From Trichuris trichiura (lineage: Eukaryota; Nematoda; Enoplea; Trichinellida; Trichuridae), in the NCBI GenBank assembly GCA_037903355.1, contig JBAJFE010000026.1, positions 868,001 through 932,000 of the forward strand: a DNA stretch of 64,000 nucleotides. Direction: 5' to 3'. The first letter of the stretch is position 1. Each line of letters begins with the position of its first letter. The position numbers and the translations under genes were made by a program. The notes under the pieces are model-generated. The model did not search any database. It was not told where the DNA came from and saw nothing but the letters and a program-made list of their open reading frames with translations. Below, one piece after another: positions 22,575 through 34,000 of the stretch.

Positions 22575-24500
22575 CAAGTGAAATGCCGCTCGTAGCGCGC
22601 ATAAAAGACGGAACAGCTTTCAATTTTCCAGCCAACGCTCGGTAAGCTTACGAAGCAATTTGTTTAGGCTATTTTCCGCTAGCGAAAACATCAAAACAAA
22701 TGGAAAACTGTGCTATTAAAGACGCTCAAGTACACTGCGCGTTGTGAAGGCGTCGACATTCCAAGGTTGAACGTCTAACATTTTATGTACAAACAGAAAT
22801 GCAAAAACTTCTTGCACGTAAGAAATATGATTAACCAGAATAAAGAAATCTGTACATGAGCAGACCAGCAAAACGCTTTACGGTAACTGAAGCTAACACT
22901 AGGTCGCAAGCAGCTTTATTGGAATAAAACTAATTTCTTTTTAGCCGACAGCTGATGGGCTAACTCATAAGTTCAAGACTGGATTGGTTAAATTTTGTTA
23001 AGAACCAAAGACTTCATAGTACCTCTTTACCGTATTTACATAGTTTCAGAAAAGCCTGATAAAGAGCAACGCTATGAGCATACTCGTTTTAAGTAAAATT
23101 TAAAAATCAATAATTATCGCGGGATTGAGATAGCCTTTACGCTTGGCTTGTCGATTATGCGCGCCTGCCCTTTGGGAAATGCAGGTTCGTTTCATTAAAG
23201 GACGCGACCGTCTTGTTCAGCCTTTACTAAAAAGCGTACCGGCTCTCTTGTTCCGCTCTTACCTAAATTTAAATAAAAACGGAAGCCTTATATTTAGGAT
23301 CAGGCTTATGGAAATGCACAACATGATGGCCTGCAAGCGTACAGTATGACGGCGGAGAGCATAGCCGAAAATATGCATACTACTTAGCAGTCTGAACATT
23401 TTTTGCCACAGAAAAAGTTTGTTAATAAATGATCGCCATGTTCAACTTAAGATGCAGCATTTATAATGCGTTGTAATATTTTTTGCTCGCTACGCTAATT
23501 TATCAGATTTAATTGCCGCAAATGATTATTCCTCCTCTCTGACGCCGATGAGAAATTGAAAAAGTCAGCCAAGCTGAAACTATGCTTCATAATGCAATTG
23601 AGTACAATTAATTGTTGAAATTAGTGAAAACTGAAGTGCCCGAAAAACAAAAAGAAGAGTTTATGCAAAACAGTAGAATGAGGTCCGCGTGACTCTTTAT
23701 TAAACAAGGCCACCAATTTATTGTGATGCTGTTTCATAATACGGCAACAATTTTTGCGACATTGCAGTGTGTATTAATGAAGCAAGCAACGAAAATTACA
23801 TAAATGACGTCATCTGCCTGTCAGTGAATTAAACTGAATTTCACACGCTTCCGATTACTTGGTGTGATTTCACCGCCGCCCCAATTAACTGTAAGGAGCT
23901 AGTCATTTCTTCGGGATAAATTACCCATAGGGTGACATGCATTCCGCTAGTTGAGCTTTAATTAAGCTTGAAAGCCATAGCTTGAAAAGGTACAAGGATT
24001 ATGTCTTTTCAAACAGCAACAAGTATTGCAAATATTTAAAATCTTAAACCGCAATGGAACTTGGCGCGGTATAACCTGACTGTCAATTAATTCATTAAAA
24101 CCAATACTGACAGTGGAGCGCGGAAAACTGCAAAACTATGTTGCTATCCGCTTAACGAAGGTGTTAGTGGCAAGCATACTAAAGACAAATAATGCACCAT
24201 TGACCAATGAGCTTTATGAAACACTGTCAATCCGTTACTGCGTCAGAATAGCAACCTATACAGTGAATAGATATGCCAAAACAATACTGTACATGGAACG
24301 GTGGATCTTTGTTATCAATTGACTGCTCCAGATTTCAATTAATATTCATTTTATGAAAACGTTCGAAATACCTGAGCGTACAATGAAACTCTAACAGAAA
24401 GCATATGACTTGACGAAGCTCTAAGCGGCTGTTGACACTGATGCTACTAAGCAATCAAACAAACAGATGACAAGCATTCTATTGAAACAAGGTGACCATC
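22575..24500. other. No supported gene between ACY1 and SDR
   Basis: Divergent intergenic space: ACY1 reads leftward and the SDR rightward, so both promoters should lie here. Short open frames (for example 23143-23349 and 24113-24322) show no family resemblance. No repeats of note. Confidence 0.5.
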
Positions 24501-24505
24501 TATGA

Positions 24506-24536
24506 TATAAAAGCAATAGCAATTTCAGAAAATTCA
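24506..24536 (+). promoter_or_regulatory. TATA box and initiator of the SDR gene
   Basis: TATAAAAG at 24506-24513 is followed 30 bases from its start by TTCAGCTT, with A at 24536 a plausible initiation site. That leaves a 5' UTR of about 20 bases before the ATG at 24557. The spacing is the classical TATA-to-start distance, which supports the chosen first exon. Confidence 0.6.
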
Positions 24537-24556
24537 GCTTACAGTATTTGGAAAGC

Positions 24557-25945
24557 ATGAAGAGCTTTGTCTACATTCTCCTATCGTTGATTGCTTTCAC
24601 AGTAAGTGCCAAAAGGCTTAATTCATTTTCCTTTACTTAATGACACGTAGACAAAAGCGCATGACACAATGGTAGGCTAAAAATTTTAATCAAAACTAAG
24701 CGAATAAGTTTTCGCTTTTTTCCATCAGCGCGATTAGGCAGTTAAGACTCGTAAGCTTGAACGGAGTAAACCCAAAGCACAAGTATAAGGAGAATTCATG
24801 CTTTCTTAACATTTACTATTCTCCAAGAGTATATCCTTGGAAACCTTGCTCAAGTTGAAGCGTCTAAACAACTAACCTACAGCGAGCTACCAGTAAAAAT
24901 TGACAAGCCTAACGCCGGCAGTCTAAAATTGTAATAACGATAAATAGTTTGCCTATTCGTCCCCACTTTATGGACAAAGCGTTTGAAGAAAGAACCATAA
25001 AAGGCAACTGATATTTTTTAGGCTGCAATTGATGTCAGAAGGCTTGAAGATAAGCATTTCATTGGTCAACGATTCGCAGGCAAAACCGTGCTCATCACCG
25101 GTGCCGCCAGAGGCATTGGCAAAGCGGCCGCAATAAGGTTGGCATATGAGGGTGCCAACCTTATATTAGTTGATTGGTTCCGCAATGAAACGATAAAAAC
25201 GTACGGTGAAGTGAAGAAAATACAAGACATCGTACCAAGCAATTCGTCAGTGCGCGCATTTATAGTAGATGTCAGCAGTACAAAAGCGCAGAAGCGATTA
25301 GCACGTAAAGTTAACGAATACTTCCCCGATGGAATTGACGGCGCTGTTAATGCAGCCGGCGTGATGGACGCTATTCCTACAGAAATGTCGCTTGAAGACA
25401 TTGACGTTAACAGAGACGAAAAACTAGTAATGGCGCCAATCCATCAAGCATCAGATGAATATTGGGAAAAAGTTATGGCCATAAACATTGGCGGAATGTT
25501 TAAATCACTTCGAGTGGAATTACAAATAATGATGAAACATGAGAAAGGCGGATCTATAGTGAATATAGGGTCAGTGGCTGGACTACTGGGAGTAGCTGGA
25601 ATGCCTGCGTACGTTGCAAGCAAGCATGCAGTTATAGGTCTGACCAAAAACGCCGCCCTCGACTATGCGCAATACGGAATAAGAGTGAACAGCCTGAACA
25701 TGGACACCGTCCTTACCGGACTGGTCACAAGAACCAATGGTCTTTATAAAAAAATGATAGAAGCCGGCTTAAGAGAACCGAACAAACATCTAAAGACAAT
25801 GTCAATCTTACAAGCTGCCGATTCGAACAAGCGAGTCTCCACCGTGTGGGAACAAGCGTCTTACATCTTGTTCTTGCTTAGCGATGAAGCTTCGCATGTA
25901 ACAGGAGCCTCTGCGACAGCGGATGGTGGATTTACAGCTTTCTGA
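24557..25945 (+). CDS. Short-chain dehydrogenase/reductase with signal peptide, 2 exons
   Basis: Classical SDR oxidoreductase using NAD(P)(H). Exon 1 (24557-24601) encodes only MKSFVYILLSLIAFT, a signal-peptide-like segment. After a 420-bp intron (GTAAGT...TTTTTTAG), exon 2 (25022-25945) encodes the whole enzyme, in phase, 322 aa in total. Seen: cofactor motif TGAARGIG (41-48); acidic Asp66 after the second strand, which suggests NAD(H) preference; NAAG (125-128); and the catalytic tetrad Asn170, Ser199, Tyr212 and Lys216 (YVASK). The usual NPG after the active site reads NMD. The C-terminal ADGGFTAF is of the kind common in bacterial classical SDRs. The substrate cannot be named. The leader implies a secreted or ER-lumenal enzyme, unusual for this class. 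Codon use does not obviously differ from the neighbours, and an intron is present, so this is a worm gene even if its ancestor was acquired. Confidence 0.9.
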
Positions 25946-27080
25946 AGCATCTTTTACCGAAAGTTTTTTTGTGAAAACATTCCTTAAAACTTAGAAATGA
26001 CATGTACGATTCGCGTGGCATCGTAAACATCGGCATGACAACGATACCCTACTGGCCATTAAGTGTTCCGATACCATGCACTACCGTTCAATTTGATTAT
26101 CAGGAGTCTCGACAATCCCCCGAAACAGCAAAAGAAAAATCTTAAATTGCGATAAACGAAAGAAGCGGAGAAGTGACTTTGAACATTTGAAACGCACTTT
26201 TTTAAAAAATTAATTTGTGTCCCGACCATGTTGAGCGGAACCAAACTGTTGGGTTTAAGAAAGGAAGGTTAAAATACACAAAATCTAACGTAAAAATATA
26301 AACGAGAAAACCATTCTGAACTAAGCGTGCGCAAGTACAATCGCGTGGTACTACTGTATTAAAAATCAACTAAGCAAGTTGCAGTACCATCGATTTTCTA
26401 ATGCTTACTACGTATTTAAAATTCTACTACACAGTGAATGCATAACGTGGATTAAAGCTCAAAACTGAAACAAGAGCCAAACCATTTCAGACTGTTAGTC
26501 GTAAGAATTTATAACATTGGAAATACGCTATCTTGTAACGCCCGTACACGTTTTTATTATGGAGGATTACGTCGTGTCAGTTTTTATTGAAACAAAGATG
26601 ACAGAATGAAGCTTTTGGAATCTTCAGATGCCATATTCAGCATGACAGGAGTCTGGCCTGAAGGTTCCAAAAGCTCCACTCGTTCAGCCTTAATATGCTC
26701 ACTGTAACTCCCCATAATAAAATTTTTAATATTAACAGCACAACTTTTAAGCCTGCTAAGTGAAACCAACAATTTAAAAGCTACAAGAAAATATTATATC
26801 ATATCTTTATTAATCTCTTCGCTTGACTGCTACTAGAAATAAATGAAGTGGCACATTTTGGATTCTACATTACAGTGCTATAATATTCATGTTATTGTTA
26901 ATCGGCTAAAATTATACGACTCTTGCTCCTACTAATTCTTTACTGAGTACAATAACCGTTTAAAAATTCAAAAATGACAGATATACGGTACTATTCTCTG
27001 TATGAGCAGGTACAAAATATTTGGAAGGTCAAACTGCGCTTTTAATCCTTAGTTTCTTTTTACTTATCTTATTTTTAAAC
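25946..27080. other. 3' flanks; no supported gene
   Basis: Lies between the convergent ends of the SDR (plus) and POT1 (minus). A minus-strand frame 26584-26772 ends directly at an AATAAA (26582-26587, minus sense) and could be the last exon of something, but I see no domain and no exon to join. Otherwise AT-rich and featureless. Confidence 0.45.
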
Positions 27081-27081
27081 A

Positions 27082-27087
27082 TTTATT
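27082..27087 (-). terminator. Polyadenylation signal AATAAA of the POT1 gene
   Basis: AATAAA in minus sense, about 180 bases past the POT1 stop codon; the first consensus signal after the stop. Confidence 0.5.
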
Positions 27088-27267
27088 ACGAAAACATTGC
27101 GTTCTTTCTTTTGTTCACTTCGCGAGTAGGAAACTTAAGCGACAAGCTATTCTTTGGTGGCGGAAAGCTCAGGCACAATTAAGTCGTTTATAATGGCAAT
27201 CAAAGAAGCAAAAGTAAACACGAATGAAATGTAGAATTAAAAAAACACGTACGAATGGAACCGATGG

Positions 27268-28641
27268 TTACTCAGCCTCGTCTGGGAAGTAGCTTTGAAC
27301 TCGTTGCCTTATTTCTTCCAGCAAGTAGCTATTTGATTTCAAAACTTCAATTCGTCGACCATTAGCATTTCCTGAATGCATAGTAAGAGCTGCTTGCATT
27401 GGTTGATACAGTTTGTAATGCAAATGCAGGTTAAAGAATGCTACGTACTGAGCAAACCTGAGGGATTTAGCGTACTGCGAATGCGAACCGTAAGCGAATA
27501 CATCGAACAGAAGGTTGGAATGACTTTCCATCAGATCCAACATTCTGGCTGGAGCATTGCCTAACTGTTCATCCTCCAGCACTGCCAGACGAATGGACGA
27601 CGGTGGCACAGTTCCGTCGGTTGCCCTTATGATTGAGCAATCCGGAAATAAGACCGAAGGAAAGACGCAAATGACCTTAGCAATAATATTGCAGTAAAGC
27701 CCAGGTGTAAACGATTCGACAGGTTGAAATTCGTCTTCCGGGCTTAATTGAGATCTATCACTTTTAACATCCATTTCGTACCATACATGGAGGCGATCCA
27801 CTTGCACTTGGTCTTCTTTAGTCAATGTGCAAGCTTTATGTTTGCACGGCAATCTATTCGCAATACTTCCAATTAAACAATGCCAAAGTTCGAATGACAA
27901 GCCTCTCCTGCCAACAATACCGTAAAGCTCGACTGCCCCATGTCGCTTTGAGCAAGATATACGATGGAATCGGATAACATAAAAGCCTTGGCCTTTTAGT
28001 GGAGGAATCGGCGTATTTGCTTCAAACTTTAAATGACAAGTTACAGGTCTGTCAGGCCGGATACTTGAATCAATCAATTTCAATGTAAGCGATTTGGAAC
28101 CGTCATTGTTCTCCTGACAACGCCATGAACTTACCACAGCGTACAAACCAAGGGAAGGTCCAGACATGTACAGGTCAGAAAGTGGAATATAGCCATTTCT
28201 CGCTGGCAAGGTAGAGGATAAAAACGCAGTTTCTACAATCCAAATTTTGCTTGCCTCGTTTTCTGCTCTCAGAGTCAGATGTGCACTTTCCGTAGAACCA
28301 GAAGGCTGATAGCCGACGTCAAAACCGGAAAGTAAAAGCAATTGTCCTTCGACCAACTGCTGGAGGGTTGATTCGTCAAAATTCGCAAATTCAACAAGCA
28401 TCCGCCTGCCGGTATAAAAGCCACACTTAGCGTCGACTTCTACGAACGAATGCAACGGAACAACATCGTCTGAATTCAAATGCCGGCACCCAAGAGAATC
28501 GGTTCGCAGAACGCCTACGCAGTACAGCAAAGCAGGACTTGACGAAGGAAAATCTAAGTTCAAATGCGCATAGCCTTGATGTTCCAGTGATGCAATGACT
28601 ATATCTTTGACACCGGCGCAAATTTTATCAGCGGGGCTCAT
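27268..28641 (-). CDS. POT1: POT1-like telomere end-binding protein, intronless
   Basis: Single-stranded telomere DNA-binding protein of the shelterin type, acting in the nucleus to cap chromosome ends. One uninterrupted 457-aa frame. Residues 150-250 match the first POT1 OB fold (Telo_bind): GYIPLSDL, then GLYAVVSSWR, LTLKLIDSS, VTCHLKF and FYVIRFHRIS. Residues 312-450 match the second OB fold: GLYCNIIAKVICVFP, ATDGT, then FFNLHLH, MHSGNANGRRIEVL and EEIRQRVQ. The first 140 residues are extra compared with the human protein's start; LLYCVGVLR and LLLLSGFDVGY suggest another beta-barrel, but this is inference. The long C-terminal region of vertebrate POT1 is absent, as in short worm POT proteins. 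The gene lacks introns although nearly all neighbours have many. No frameshift or stop is seen. A protein of the related worm POT/MRT group is the main alternative name. Confidence 0.87.
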   Translation of the reverse strand: MSPADKICAGVKDIVIASLEHQGYAHLNLDFPSSSPALLYCVGVLRTDSLGCRHLNSDDVVPLHSFVEVDAKCGFYTGRRMLVEFANFDESTLQQLVEGQLLLLSGFDVGYQPSGSTESAHLTLRAENEASKIWIVETAFLSSTLPARNGYIPLSDLYMSGPSLGLYAVVSSWRCQENNDGSKSLTLKLIDSSIRPDRPVTCHLKFEANTPIPPLKGQGFYVIRFHRISCSKRHGAVELYGIVGRRGLSFELWHCLIGSIANRLPCKHKACTLTKEDQVQVDRLHVWYEMDVKSDRSQLSPEDEFQPVESFTPGLYCNIIAKVICVFPSVLFPDCSIIRATDGTVPPSSIRLAVLEDEQLGNAPARMLDLMESHSNLLFDVFAYGSHSQYAKSLRFAQYVAFFNLHLHYKLYQPMQAALTMHSGNANGRRIEVLKSNSYLLEEIRQRVQSYFPDEAE

Positions 28642-28689
28642 TGCAAAACGAAGCGAAAACGTAAAAATTCACAGCGCCTGCATGGATAA

Positions 28690-29560
28690 ACAGTCCGTCA
28701 AAAGGATTCGCAGGTTCACATAGAAACTTGCACATCATACTGTACCGGATTCCTAACTAGTTCCAAGAAAACATCTTACTTGAACAAAAAAACTAATTGA
28801 CTAAGCTTTCGTCGTAATTTTAGATTTAATTGTTCACTTTTGATTAGGTTTTGAAATTTTGATGACAAAATTAAATGTTGACTGCACGAAACCGCAATAT
28901 TGCGCGTACTGCTTTCCCGAAGCTTTTGAAACAGTGTCAAGCCTAAGTTAATTAGGCTTAGTGCTCGTTTAGACCGCATACGACACGCATGTGCTATCAG
29001 AACCTCGCTCAGACGGCAAACTTGAACAATACTGTCCGCGCAACGACACAGCGCCTGAGCTTAGACGCAGTGGAAAAAAACGCGAACAGCCACGCGCTGT
29101 CAGCGACTGAGAAGATCAATCGGTCGCTACAAGGATTCGCAGGTTCATAGAGGAACTTGCAAATCATATTTTAATCGTTTTCTCGTTGGAACCGCGAAAA
29201 CGTCTCATTCAAAAGAAGAAAACACTTAGTTCAATGTTAAGCAGGATATGGTTTTTATTGGTTAGCTTTTGTTAAATTTTGTAACTTCAGTAGTATCTTT
29301 AAATGCTCACGGCGCAAGACCATAAAGCAACGGAAAACACGGCTAACTTTTTGCAGCAATGTAATTAATAATTTGTCCAACCTCACTGCATGCTTTTTGC
29401 AACAAATGACGCTAAAGTACTGTCACAAAACGCTACTTGCGCAATAGGACAGCGAGTAGGCTCCAATAAATGATTTGATAAACGCGTATTGTCACGTATC
29501 GAACAACTACCGCTTTTTGGGTTTCGCTCAGCATGGAACGTGCTTTTCTGGCCATTCTGC
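28690..29560. repeat. Diverged tandem duplication (about 435 bp) upstream of POT1
   Basis: AAGGATTCGCAGGTTCACAT at about 28698 recurs as AAGGATTCGCAGGTTCATAG at about 29133. The same order of motifs follows in both copies: GAACTTGCAAATCATA/GAAACTTGCACATCAT, then a GGTTTTGAAATTTTG-like stretch, then a TAAATG-TGAC/CTCACGG block and CGCAAGACC/CACGAAACC. The first copy begins about 50 bp upstream of the POT1 start, so promoter sequence is duplicated. No coding frame is shared. Confidence 0.65.
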
Positions 29561-29564
29561 GCTT

Positions 29565-30013
29565 AAGCGCCGTAAATTAAGGTTGTACAGTAAGCAGAGA
29601 GAAGAAAAATTTATACAATGTATTACGGCTAAGCAAATCGTCCAAGTTTTTGAGACCTATTAAGAAAACTAGGATAAAATTAATGCGCGATTTACCTTTT
29701 TGGCTTACCGACTTTGTTATTTTTGCCAATAAAAAAAATTTATTTGATAAAGCTTGCTGGCCATTCACTCAGAGCTCGTAGCGGCAGAGAAAAACAAAGC
29801 TTTGAGGACTTGTTTGCCATTCAGTTAGCGCCCCTAAGAACAACGACGATTTGCGGCGGCAAAACTAAATATCTATCCTAAAAATACAACTCTGTCTGGC
29901 TTTTTGTAGACTTGATACTCAGTCGAACGTAGGGATGAGGACACTGATAACACCCACATTAATGCCCTGCTTACTATTTAATTTTACTTTGCGCATGTTG
30001 CTAGCATAAATAA
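29565..30013. other. No supported gene
   Basis: AT-rich intergenic stretch downstream of the small two-exon gene. Nothing recognisable in either strand and no obvious AATAAA for that gene. Confidence 0.45.
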
Positions 30014-30795
30014 TTAATTTTTCAAATATTCAACCATAAAGTAATTCTGCCCGCTGTAGTTGCCGTCATTTAAAAGGTTGATGAAAAATCGAACTTTGTT
30101 CGCTTCAACGACCAACTCTTCGTCCCTCCGATTGTGAAATTCTTCGTACGACTGTTCCAAGTATTTCAACGCCGAAATTACAGGAATCAAAATTCCAACG
30201 GATCCTTCAACCCGGGCAAAATCATTCAACTGAATTTCCTAAAAATTCATCCGATCAAACATGACCTACTATTATAAATGAATAAATTATTAGCTAGCAA
30301 ATGTTCCCGCTTATTAACTGCAGCGTAACGTCATACAGTTGCTTGTTGAAGCAATGGAGTTTCATTTCAAAAAAATTCAAGAATATAATATAGTTTTTAA
30401 AAATTTGAATAAAATACTTTCCAACAATCTCAAACATACATCTATAAAGCAACTGATCACTGGACTTAAAGGGCAATAATAAATCATTTAGTCACCTCGT
30501 AATCGTCCAATATTTCAAATGAGATTTCCACTCGATCAAATACCATTGTAAACTGCTCATAGCGATGCATGTCGTCATCAGTCTGACTATGCAGCTGACC
30601 GAATTGTTCCAACAGTTCGCCGCATCGCACATCCAATGCTTTACGAAGCTTCTTCACTTCTTCGACGGCAACATGTGCAAGGTGAGCATTTGAGGAAAGA
30701 AAACCAACAATCTGCTCTATAGGTACTTCTTCTTCACCTACGTTGATGGTCACACTGTTCAGAATGCTACGAAAAGTAGCATTTTCGTTCTGCAT
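30014..30795 (-). CDS. Small charged helical protein, 2 exons, unrecognised
   Basis: Exon 1 30795-30496 (100 codons) ends in GAG|GTGACT. Exon 2 30238-30014 follows TTTTTAG in the same phase, giving 174 aa. I chose ATG 30795 because an in-frame TAG lies upstream and no other ATG intervenes. No domain is recognised. The sequence is rich in Glu, Lys, Asp and Leu with heptad-like spacing (VAVEEVKKLRKALDVR, LKYLEQSYEEFHNRRDEELV), so a mostly helical, coiled-coil-forming subunit of some complex is likely. No signal peptide or membrane segment. It follows the APC2 gene by 286 bases on the same strand. The intron is 257 bp. Good splice signals and two long in-phase frames support it being real. Confidence 0.6.
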
Positions 30796-31081
30796 AATAA
30801 CTGCCTTACGTCTCCCCTGGATCAATCGATCCGCGCGACCAACGTGCTACTAAAACCTCAGTTGGCAAGATGGTCTGCGGCTAAAAATGTCCAACGTTTA
30901 AAATCGTAACAGACGCTTTAAAATAACTTCAAAACAGATATGTATTTCGAACAACTTTATCTTTGGCGCGCGGGAAAACAATGCCTACCAACGAGAACGC
31001 CCTTGTTTATAGCATTAGCCAAAGACGCGGAAGAGACAAAACACCGTCGGCAAAGGTGGGCAAGAAGAGCATTTTTTCAAA

Positions 31082-34000
31082 TTAATCAGCGTTAGCTGGC
31101 TTGTACAAATTTCCCTGCAGAACAATGCACCCTGCCTCGACCTTCAATTTCAAGAATTGTTCGACAATTGTCAGGTTGAGACGTTCTTCGTGCGCTTTTT
31201 TCATCATCTCCATAAGTTGCAAAATTCTTTCCGCCGACATGCCGCGCATTGTTTTAATAAGACCGTGAACGTAGGACCAATATGCCTGAAAGCAAAACAA
31301 CAGTAAACCAATCGAAATGTGAAGATGCAGTCGCGTCAAAAAGCAATTACCTCCAGACGAGAAAATTCGGGTGAAGTTTTCTCGGAGATTTCAAGATCAT
31401 TCGCGCTGGCACCTTCTTCAGCAAACGAAGACTCGTCCAGGCAAAAGATTGGCTTTCCTTTGCCTTCGATTGGTTCCGCTTCCGATCGCAGCGTATATTT
31501 GTCAACTCCTGATTTCAACAAGAAGCCATTCTTAACCCACCAAGACAAGCGCCTTCTAGTGATGTTTATGGACATGCTCAGAGATTCACTCAACTTTGTC
31601 GCTGTCCAGGTTGCTACAAATCGTCACTCAATAGTATGCCATTTTTGGCAAGCAGGCACAACGAACCTTTTTCGGTAAACTGTACAATCACGGCAGCCAA
31701 GCCGGACGTAACGACGACTGAACATACCGTTTCGCCTAATGTTAGGTCCATGGCTACGGCACCCCAAGCTGGATAGATTTCCAGAGTTCTTCGATTACGG
31801 TACTTTTCGAAAGTTGCTACAAGCCGTTTCAAACTTTCCTTGAACCTCCTTGGCAATTCGAACTGTTCTTCATCCAAAGGGGGCCAAAAATCGTGCGACG
31901 TCACAAGACATCGCCAAGGCATATACTGTAAAAAGCAATTTAGCCAAACTGGGTACTGTTGGACAAGTTCGCCACTGACGCAGTGAGTAAGCGAACGCGG
32001 GTCCTCCTGCTTATGGAAATGGCTATCGAATCCGCCCGAAAAGCGAACGTCTCGAAGCCGCACCTTGCAATCGATCAGCTCTTCTTCCGAAAAGCTCCAT
32101 CGCATTCGATCGAGGCAGTCGGTTTCCAAATCGGTCTGCATTACAACGCGGTTAACGCGGACGCATAGAAATAGGCAGCATCATACGTTAAAGTTTGTAC
32201 GAAGCAACATTCTAACAGCAAAAGATTTGCGAAACGCTTTTAAAAACTTTCCACGGTCCGCAAAGATGTCAACCAAAATTTCGAACATATTTGGCTTCGT
32301 CCTAGCTCGTCTCGACTCGACTAAAAGAGGAAAAATTGTTGTTGTTTGTGAACATATTTGGATAGCTGATCGGCTGACCCAATCGTCTGCAATCTTTGCA
32401 GAGAGAGTTCTCCCGTTCCATTGTGAAACGGACGTAGTCTACGTCGCGACGAACATCTTCAAAAAAAAGGACAAATAATTGGCTGCCAAGTTGAAAAGCA
32501 GCCTTATGCCTGACCGCAATTGGAACAAATATTTCCAAACACCGAACGGATTGAAGGGTCATCCCATCTGGTCAGATCTTTACGGCGTACTAGTACATTA
32601 TCCGCATCTGACCACCGGAGTTCGACCAACAGATCCATCAGATATTTTTCCATATCTTGCCGACGACTAAAGACGCTTTGATAGATAGTGGGATGAGAAG
32701 GGATAAATCAAACCGAAGATGGGCTTTTAGCAAAGGGGATACTTCTTCGAACAACCTATCGGACGGATCAACCAAGTGAAGTGACTTGAGCAAACGGATA
32801 TAAAAAATAAGTGCGTATCCGGTGGATACATCTGCGGCAAAAGGAAGACGATGACGAGTGATAGTCGGAGGCGGAAAGCGCATACCGGAACGACGAATAA
32901 ATTCGTCAATCATTGTAAGCACACACCTGGAAAGATCCTCTCTCAGGTCGGCCCGCCGAACGCACATGCTCAAATCGAGCAAGGCGTTAACGCTTTCGGG
33001 AAATTTGTCGATCAGCTTGAACAAATCCCTCATTAGGCAACGACCCAAATTTACCAACACGTATTGGCGAAGATCCGGCTTTTGGTTGGCGTCAAAACGT
33101 TCGGTTACCCTCTTTGCTAATTCAAAAGGAGATTCGAAGGGAAGCTCGGCAATATCAAAGCTCCAAAAATTAGTGATCAGCCAATTGGTTAGTCCTTCTT
33201 CCACCCACTAAAAGGAAAAAGCTTAACTATATTAATCGGACAAGATACGCCAACTGAGATGGCCCTTTCCAGTTGGCAATAGAAATTATAGCGTTCTTAT
33301 ATCAACGACATTAAACTTAACATTATCAAGATTGAACAAAGCATTCTAGAAAGGACAAAGCAGTAGAGCGTACAAAAAATATAATAACGAAAAGGATGTA
33401 TGCAAAATGTTGTTACATTGAGCAGTATGGCGGAACTCCTCCCTTGAGTGTACAAGTTGGAAACCAAGAAGTTGATCTTCTCGTCTATACACTTAATGGC
33501 TAACGATACGGAGCATGGCAAAAGGATAGGCTTCAACAAGCCCAAGCAAGTTCTGAAAGAACATATAGAGCACATATAAGTCCGTTAAAAATGGGAAAAT
33601 GACTTTGTACGCATACAGCAAAGAATTGATCCTATGCACGTCGTTTAGAAGTGTGCACGATTCATTTTCGTACATATCTTTGGAGCAACCGCAATTCATG
33701 CAAGACATTAAATCTTCATGTACTTCAGGCCCAATGTAGTCGTCATGGTCTACATGCCTACAAGGATGGTAAGATTGAAGAAAATGCACAACAAGGTTGG
33801 TACAAACCAAAGGGCAATCAGGTAGACCTTGTTCAAGCAACACAAAAATTTGTCCGGCATTGGATCTAGCAGTTTCCCAACAATCAAAGCTCCAATATAC
33901 TCTCGAGTGAACGTTTCTTTCGTAAGGAGCGGGGATATTTTTTTGTACATATATTCTACGGGAGTGAAGATGCCAAGCGGCTTTTTAGGGTTCACGCGGC

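Noticed and set aside
27376..27564. Plus-strand frame inside POT1
   Set aside because: Shadow of a well-supported minus-strand gene.
28690..29160. tRNA-like B box in GATTCGCAGGTTCA
   Set aside because: No cloverleaf can be folded around either copy and there is no A box at the right distance.
31926..31956. A 31-bp GT...AG intron in the large APC2 exon
   Set aside because: Removing it shifts the frame into a stop before the conserved FWPP segment; reading through keeps the protein.
32302..32562. 86-codon minus-strand frame in APC2
   Set aside because: Crosses the 104-bp and 33-bp introns in the wrong frame; the spliced path gives the conserved segment before the cullin homology.
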